Assembly: GCA_900557045.1 (NCBI GenBank)
Contig: USQY01000018.1
Coordinates: forward strand, 1 to 30,087
From: an uncultured Clostridium sp.
GTDB lineage: Bacteria; Bacillota; Clostridia; TANB77; CAG-508
Direction: 5' to 3'
Length of the DNA: 30,087 nt
Positions 25,600-30,087 of this stretch are shown here, piece after piece. The notes under the pieces are model-generated. The model was given only the letters and a program-made list of their open reading frames with translations. It had not been told where the DNA came from and did no database searches. Position 1 is the first letter of the stretch. The number at the start of each line of letters is the position of its first letter. The translations under genes were made by a program, and so were the position numbers.

Positions 25600-27180
25600 A
25601 TGTTAAATGCAATAGGTGTAACAGTTAGATTTGGAAAAAGAACACTATTTGAAGATGTAAATATAAAATTTAACAAAGGATGTTGTTATGGAATTATTGG
25701 AGCAAATGGTGCTGGTAAATCTACATTTTTAAAAGTATTATCAGGAGAGCTTGAACCTAGTAAAGGTGAAGTATCTAAAGAAAAGACCGAAAGACTTTCT
25801 GTATTAAAACAAGATCACTTTGCTTTTGAAGATTATACCGTATTAAATACAGTAATAATGGGAAACCAAGAATTATATAACATTATTAATGAAAAAAATA
25901 AAATATATTCTAAACCAGATTTTTCAGAAGAAGATGGAATGAAAGCCGCAAAATTAGAAGAGAAATTCGCCGAATTAGATGGATGGAATGCAGAGTCTGA
26001 TGCTGCTGTTTTATTAAATAATTTAGGAATTGAAACTGAAAATCATTATAAATTAATGAGTGAGTTAGAAGCCAAAGAAAAAGTTAAAGTCTTGTTAGCA
26101 CAAGCATTATTTGGAAACCCAGATATTTTATTATTAGATGAACCTACTAATGACTTAGATTTAAAAAGTATTGCATGGCTTGAAGAATTTTTAATTAATT
26201 TTGAAAATACTGTAATTGTAGTTTCACATGATAGGTATTTTTTAAATAAAGTTTGTACACATATAGCTGATGTTGATTTTGGAAAAATTAAGGTTTATCC
26301 AGGAAATTATGATTTTTGGTATGAATCAAGCCAATTAGCCTTAAAACAAATGAAAGAATCTAACAAAAAGAAAGAAGAAAAAATTAAAGAATTACAAGAT
26401 TTTATTGCTAGGTTCAGTGCAAATGCTTCAAAATCAAAACAAGCTACTTCTAGAAAGAAATCTTTAGAAAAAATTGAATTAGATGAAATTAAACCTTCAA
26501 ACCGTAAATACCCATATGTTGATTTTAAACCTGATAGAGAACCAGGAAAAGAAATTTTGCAATTAAAAAATATCTCTAAAACTATAAACGGTGAAAAACT
26601 ATTAAATAATATTTCTTTTACAGTTAAACAAGGTGATAAAATTGCAGTGCTTGCAGATAATGAAATAGCTAAAACTGTTTTATTTCAAATTATCGCTGGC
26701 GAATTAGAACCAGATGAAGGTGAACTTGTTTGGGGTACTACTATTACAAATAGCTATTTCCCTAAGGATAATAATTATTTATTCCAAAGTGATGAGAGTA
26801 TAACACAATGGCTTCGTACTTATTCTAAAGACCCAGATGAAACTTATGTAAGAAGCTTTTTAGGTAGAATGTTATTTTCTGGTGAGGAAGCATTGAAAAA
26901 GGTTAATGTACTTTCCGGTGGTGAAAAAGTTAGATGTGTACTAGCAAAATTAATGCTTTCTGGTGCAAATTTTTTAATATTTGATGAACCTACTAATCAC
27001 TTAGATATGGAAAGTATTACTGCTTTAAATAATGGTATGATAAAATTTATAGGAAATATTATTTTCACTTCTCATGACCATCAATTGATGGAAACTGTTG
27101 CAAATAGAGTTATTGATATTAAAAGTACTGGAATTGTGGATAGAGAAGTTGGATATAATAAGTATTTGGGAATTGAATAA
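25600..27180 (+). CDS. ABC-F family ATPase (YkpA/YbiT-like translation factor)
   Basis: This 526-aa protein has two ABC ATPase domains and no membrane segment, the plan of ABC-F proteins that bind the ribosomal E site. Domain 1 has Walker A GANGAGKST (about residue 34), Walker B LLLDEPTNDLD and the H-loop SHDRYFL. The inter-domain linker (about 235-310) contains FSANASKSKQATSRKK, typical of the YkpA/YbiT group. Domain 2 has LSGGEKVR and FDEPTNHLD. The signature of domain 1 is degenerate (SELEAKEK), as is the Walker A of domain 2 (ADNEIAKT). The composite site made from Walker A 1 and signature 2 is therefore canonical and the other is not. A housekeeping role is likelier than antibiotic resistance, which the sequence cannot decide. 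It is a monocistronic unit ending in a strong terminator. Confidence 0.9.
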   Translation: MLNAIGVTVRFGKRTLFEDVNIKFNKGCCYGIIGANGAGKSTFLKVLSGELEPSKGEVSKEKTERLSVLKQDHFAFEDYTVLNTVIMGNQELYNIINEKNKIYSKPDFSEEDGMKAAKLEEKFAELDGWNAESDAAVLLNNLGIETENHYKLMSELEAKEKVKVLLAQALFGNPDILLLDEPTNDLDLKSIAWLEEFLINFENTVIVVSHDRYFLNKVCTHIADVDFGKIKVYPGNYDFWYESSQLALKQMKESNKKKEEKIKELQDFIARFSANASKSKQATSRKKSLEKIELDEIKPSNRKYPYVDFKPDREPGKEILQLKNISKTINGEKLLNNISFTVKQGDKIAVLADNEIAKTVLFQIIAGELEPDEGELVWGTTITNSYFPKDNNYLFQSDESITQWLRTYSKDPDETYVRSFLGRMLFSGEEALKKVNVLSGGEKVRCVLAKLMLSGANFLIFDEPTNHLDMESITALNNGMIKFIGNIIFTSHDHQLMETVANRVIDIKSTGIVDREVGYNKYLGIE

Positions 27181-27214
27181 ATTTTTTTAATTGTATCAAT
27201 TATAAGTGTAAAAA

Positions 27215-27258
27215 TAAAAACCGCGAAAATTCAAACTATGAATTTTCGCAGTTTTTAT
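27215..27258. terminator. Bidirectional terminator between the ABC-F gene and the convergent membrane-protein gene
   Basis: GCGAAAATTCA and TGAATTTTCGC pair around a short loop, flanked by AAAAAC and GTTTTT, giving a U-run in both directions. It serves both convergent genes. Confidence 0.88.
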
Positions 27259-27831
27259 TCATAATAAAATTTTTATCAAAAACTTTATTACTAAAATAAA
27301 CAAGCAGATACACAGCCCAGTTAGGAAAACCCCTGTAATAGTGTATGTTTTGAATATGCCTACTATAAATAGTAAAACCATACATTTTCGCAATCTTGAA
27401 AACTGAAAAAGTACTGAGTCTATTATTGATTCTTTGATATCGTATGAATATGTATTATATATAACAATTGTAGTAATAATATCTAAAATAAGTAAAATTA
27501 TTGCAATTGGCCAATTAATACAAAATGCATTTTTTTCATATTCTATATTAAGATGATTCTTTATCATAATAATCATTATGGTAAGAATAACTACCTCATA
27601 GAAAAAAGAATATCCATTAATCTCAGAAACTTCATTCCAATTTTTTTCATACCTATCTGTTTCCTCTGGCTCTGTACAAATTGTTGCGTGGCTTCCCCAA
27701 AACAAAATGGAAAATAAGATTATTCCTAGTATTGTGAAATACAGTAATGGTCCTAATTTCCAAGAGACCTCCCGGTGTAATACATTTACAAATAAATTTG
27801 TAAATAGTATCCATGCTGAAAAACCTAACAT
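27259..27831 (-). CDS. Polytopic membrane protein of unknown function
   Basis: The ATG at 27831 is chosen because GGAAGGAG lies 8 bp upstream of it. The longer frame starting at 27870 includes that ribosome site in its coding sequence and has none of its own. The resulting 190-aa product has five or six hydrophobic segments (for example LYFTILGIILFSILFW and WPIAIILLILDIITTIVIY) and short loops. I recognise no family. The gene is transcribed from the left half of a divergent promoter pair and stops at the shared bidirectional terminator. The palindrome CCTTAATTAAGG (27847-27858) just upstream of the ribosome site might be an operator. Confidence 0.7.
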   Translation of the reverse strand: MLGFSAWILFTNLFVNVLHREVSWKLGPLLYFTILGIILFSILFWGSHATICTEPEETDRYEKNWNEVSEINGYSFFYEVVILTIMIIMIKNHLNIEYEKNAFCINWPIAIILLILDIITTIVIYNTYSYDIKESIIDSVLFQFSRLRKCMVLLFIVGIFKTYTITGVFLTGLCICLFILVIKFLIKILL

Positions 27832-27908
27832 AACAAATTCTCCTTCCTTAATTAAGGTTTTGGTTATCACGAATTCCAGTAAAATTTAATTTACCGTTTA
27901 TATATTTC

Positions 27909-27937
27909 ATTTTACTATGTTATGTTAATTTTGTCAA
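27909..27937 (-). promoter_or_regulatory. Promoter of the polytopic membrane-protein gene
   Basis: On the minus strand TTGACA (27937-27932) and TAAAAT (27914-27909) are 17 bp apart. It is back-to-back with the promoter of the zinc-ribbon gene. Confidence 0.7.
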
Positions 27938-27940
27938 TAC

Positions 27941-27969
27941 TTGACTTTTGTTTTACATTATGTTAATAT
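27941..27969 (+). promoter_or_regulatory. Promoter of the zinc-ribbon gene
   Basis: TTGACT (27941-27946) and TAATAT (27964-27969) are 17 bp apart. The two divergent -35 boxes are separated by only 3 bp, so the promoters may compete or share a regulator. Confidence 0.65.
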
Positions 27970-28012
27970 ATCGCTATATATTATATATAATACTTACTTA
28001 GGAGGACTCATT

Positions 28013-28195
28013 ATGTCTGAAATTACACTAAAATGCCCTGTTTGTAAGCATATTTTTTCTATTAATAAAAATAACTTACATCAAGACCAGTACAATCAGC
28101 TTTTTATTTCTTGCCCTAGAAAGGTTGGAAAAAACCGGTTTGGCGGAATACAGCACTGTGATCACAGGGTAGAATATCCTCAAAATTCAGTGTAA
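28013..28195 (+). CDS. Small zinc-ribbon protein
   Basis: The ATG at 28013 is preceded by TAGGAGGA at ideal distance. A longer in-frame start at 27941 would place the promoter inside the gene. The 60-aa product has CPVC near the N-terminus and further Cys/His residues (SCPRK, QHCDHR), enough to bind one zinc ion in a ribbon fold. Such miniature proteins often bind nucleic acid or act as adaptors; no specific function is recognised. It is followed by a strong hairpin terminator and divergently arranged with a membrane-protein gene. Confidence 0.7.
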   Translation: MSEITLKCPVCKHIFSINKNNLHQDQYNQLFISCPRKVGKNRFGGIQHCDHRVEYPQNSV

Positions 28196-28215
28196 GTAAA
28201 CTACATAGCATGTAC

Positions 28216-28245
28216 AATAAACCGTTTCTTTTGAAACGGTTTATT
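28216..28245 (+). terminator. Terminator of the zinc-ribbon gene
   Basis: AATAAACCGTTTC and GAAACGGTTTATT pair around TTTT/TT, followed by T-rich sequence, 20 bp after the stop codon. Confidence 0.88.
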
Positions 28246-28271
28246 ATTTTATACATTTTAACTATTAAACC

Positions 28272-28307
28272 AAAAAAATTACTAGTTTAAAACTAGTAAT
28301 TTTTTTA
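28272..28307. terminator. Terminator downstream of tRNA-Arg
   Basis: AAAAAAATTACTAGT and ACTAGTAATTTTTTT pair around a 5-nt loop. On the minus strand it lies 24 bp past the tRNA 3' end. The flanking A and T runs allow action in both directions. Confidence 0.82.
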
Positions 28308-28330
28308 TACTTATTCGTATACAACCATTA

Positions 28331-28407
<77 letters not shown>

Positions 28408-28419
28408 ATAACAATAATT

Positions 28420-28448
28420 ATAATAACATAATTTTGTTATGGTGTCAA
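28420..28448 (-). promoter_or_regulatory. Promoter of tRNA-Arg
   Basis: On the minus strand TTGACA (28448-28443, perfect) and TATTAT (28425-28420) are 17 bp apart, with the -10 box 12 bp before the mature tRNA. Confidence 0.85.
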
Positions 28449-28511
28449 GGGGGTGTGATAATTTTTTTATTATCAGTTTGTAATAATTTTTTTGTTACCA
28501 ATTGCACTATT

Positions 28512-30087
28512 TCACTCAATAACCAATGTGGTATTTATAACATTATTTCCACTATCTTCACTCATCTTATAATTTTCTAACACATCTGTAATCAATTCTT
28601 TTATAGAATTCAATGTACTAAACGTACCATCATAAAACTTTATTTTCCCTTTTTTATTATTTATATTAGCTATTGCTGATGTATAATCTGTTATTGCATA
28701 TATTATTGGTGTTGCCTGTGTTACTGTTCCATCATTTTTTCCAAAAACAATTGCACCTTCTGAATTATTGCATACTCCTATAGATTTTAATCTTTCTGCT
28801 TTTATTATTACTTTTTCCAAATTTACTTCTATATTAGCCTTATTATATATTCCATAACTTGGTTTCTTTTGTTCTAATTCAGCTTTGAATTCATTACTAT
28901 TTTTTATTAATTCATAATTTTCTATTACTTCTTCTTTAATAATAATTTCTCCTGACTTCATGTCGCATTTTGCCGATTTTTCTGAATTATATATTCCAAT
29001 TGAATCATCACCAGAAATAATTACCTTTGGTATTACTGTTTTATCAGTATTTTCTATTACTTCTAAATACGAATTATTATATATACCCTTACTACTATAC
29101 CCTGTTGTTTCTATTATTCCACCACTTATTTTTGTGCTAACACTTTGTGTATTTTTGTTACTTTTATTTTCACTAATGTTTGCATTATATATACCTATTG
29201 CTCCAACTCCTTCTGTTACAATCTTTCCTCCTGAAATTTGCAATACACCTTGATTATAAATTCCTTTTCCTCCATTTTGTGCTGTTGTTATAATTCCTTT
29301 TTGTAAATTTAAAGTTCCTGTATTTTGTATTACAATTCCATTTGTTTGCTCATTCTTTATAATTCCTGTTGAATCTATTGTTAATATTCCATTGTTTACT
29401 ATTGTGTTTATTGCTGTACTTGAAAGCGTTTTTGTATTTAATTTTAATGTTATATTTTTGCCTGAATCTATTGTAATTTCGTCGGTTAATGTTATGTTTT
29501 CAAGTATTTCTATGGTTATTGGTGTTGTTGATGAATTAATTGCTTCTGCTATTGTTGCATATTTTGTTGTTCCTATTTGAGCTACTGGTGTTGTGATTAC
29601 ATTTGTAGCTGTTTGAGTTGTTTCCTGTGGTTGTTGGTTTGTTATTGTATTTGGTTGTGTTGTTTGGGTTGGTTGCTGTGCTGTAGTTGTTGATGGGCTT
29701 ACAGATGCTTTAACAGATTTTGTAGTTGTTGAATTTGTTGATTGAGTTGTTGTTGCTGGAGTAAACGTTCCATCTAAAGACCATGTACCGTTCCAGTTTG
29801 GGTAGGTAGTTGGGGTTGCAACATGATATAGTATTTCAACAAATTGCGTTACTTTTGATATGTTCCAGTTTGATATTGGTACGAAATTTGATATTCTACT
29901 ACAAACAGAAAACATACTACTCATATATTTCACACTGCTTGTATCCCAATTTGCTAATGCTTCTATATTTGTTAAGCTACTACAAGAAGAAAACATACCA
30001 CTCATATTTATCACACTGCTTGTATCCCAACTTGCTAATGCTTCTATATTTGTTAAGTTACTACAATAACCAAACATATCACTCATA
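28512..30087 (-). CDS. BspA-like surface protein, N-terminus outside window
   Basis: The frame is open from the right edge. The first Met visible (30086) belongs to a repeat, so the true start lies upstream. About 100 residues of BspA/DUF285-type repeats come first, with the pattern MSxMFxxCxxLTNIEALAxWDTSSV repeated at about 24-residue period. A Thr/Ser/Gln/Pro-rich linker of about 70 residues follows. The last 350 residues are low-complexity beta-type sequence (TIAEAI.., then repeated I-x-N-x-G/GIYN steps) suggestive of a right-handed beta-helix. BspA repeats occur in surface proteins of gut and oral bacteria that bind host or bacterial partners. No LPxTG or other wall anchor is visible at the C-terminus, so anchoring must be at the missing N-terminus or non-covalent. 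It is about 100 bp upstream of the tRNA gene on the same strand. Confidence 0.75.
   Translation of the reverse strand, partial: MSDMFGYCSNLTNIEALASWDTSSVINMSGMFSSCSSLTNIEALANWDTSSVKYMSSMFSVCSRISNFVPISNWNISKVTQFVEILYHVATPTTYPNWNGTWSLDGTFTPATTTQSTNSTTTKSVKASVSPSTTTAQQPTQTTQPNTITNQQPQETTQTATNVITTPVAQIGTTKYATIAEAINSSTTPITIEILENITLTDEITIDSGKNITLKLNTKTLSSTAINTIVNNGILTIDSTGIIKNEQTNGIVIQNTGTLNLQKGIITTAQNGGKGIYNQGVLQISGGKIVTEGVGAIGIYNANISENKSNKNTQSVSTKISGGIIETTGYSSKGIYNNSYLEVIENTDKTVIPKVIISGDDSIGIYNSEKSAKCDMKSGEIIIKEEVIENYELIKNSNEFKAELEQKKPSYGIYNKANIEVNLEKVIIKAERLKSIGVCNNSEGAIVFGKNDGTVTQATPIIYAITDYTSAIANINNKKGKIKFYDGTFSTLNSIKELITDVLENYKMSEDSGNNVINTTLVIE

Noticed and set aside
27832..27870. Longer start for the polytopic membrane protein
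   Set aside because: The segment contains the ribosome site of the internal ATG at 27831 and lacks one of its own.
27941..28012. Longer start for the zinc-ribbon protein
   Set aside because: It would begin inside the -35 box, while the ATG at 28013 has a perfectly placed AGGAGGA.

Overview
This is a very AT-rich window with strong Shine-Dalgarno sites (AAGGAGG type) and canonical sigma-A promoters spaced at 17 bp. It also carries LytM/M23, thioester-domain and BspA-like surface proteins and Gram-positive type IV secretion components (PrgI, TraE-like VirB4). These features fit a low-GC Bacillota, most likely an uncultured gut-type member of the Clostridia. Species-level assignment is not possible from the sequence alone.

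Layout. (1) 1-1206 (-): the 5' part of a surface protein with a Cys-Gln thioester domain, running off the left edge. (2) 1485-3446 (-): acpS behind a WG-repeat membrane protein, closed by a 28-bp perfect hairpin. (3) About 3630-4170: a broken IS4-like transposase remnant. (4) 4230-5138 (-): a secreted protein with one dockerin-like calcium loop, under its own near-consensus promoter and an operator-like element. (5) 5261-25102 (-): a roughly 20-kb run of 12 genes on one strand forming a Gram-positive type IV secretion system (T4SS)-like machine. (6) 25600-27180 (+): an ABC-F ATPase. (7) 27259-28195: a divergent pair, a polytopic membrane protein (-) and a 60-aa zinc-ribbon protein (+). (8) 28331-28407 (-): tRNA-Arg(TCT). 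(9) 28512-30087 (-): the 3' part of a BspA-like surface protein running off the right edge.

The T4SS-like operon, in transcription order, encodes: a VirB2/TrbC-like pilin; a PrgI/VirB3-like protein; a membrane-anchored TraC-like protein; the VirB4 ATPase; a first VirB6-like protein; a single-pass protein of unknown function; a 1393-aa fusion of M23 peptidase, degenerate NlpC/P60 domain and VirB6-like channel with a long cytoplasmic tail; a third VirB6-like protein with a QQxx-repeat tail; a 1368-aa membrane-anchored protein ending in a lysozyme-like domain; and three single-pass proteins, of which two are paralogues with an NTF2-like look and could be VirB8/TcpC analogues.

I see no relaxase, VirD4-type coupling protein, integrase or oriT-like region. 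The operon is bounded on both sides by unrelated genes with their own promoters. As it stands it looks like a chromosomal envelope-spanning secretion machine rather than a mobile element. The promoter regions of this operon and of the thioester adhesin share CCGTAA motifs, which suggests (inference) that they may be co-regulated.
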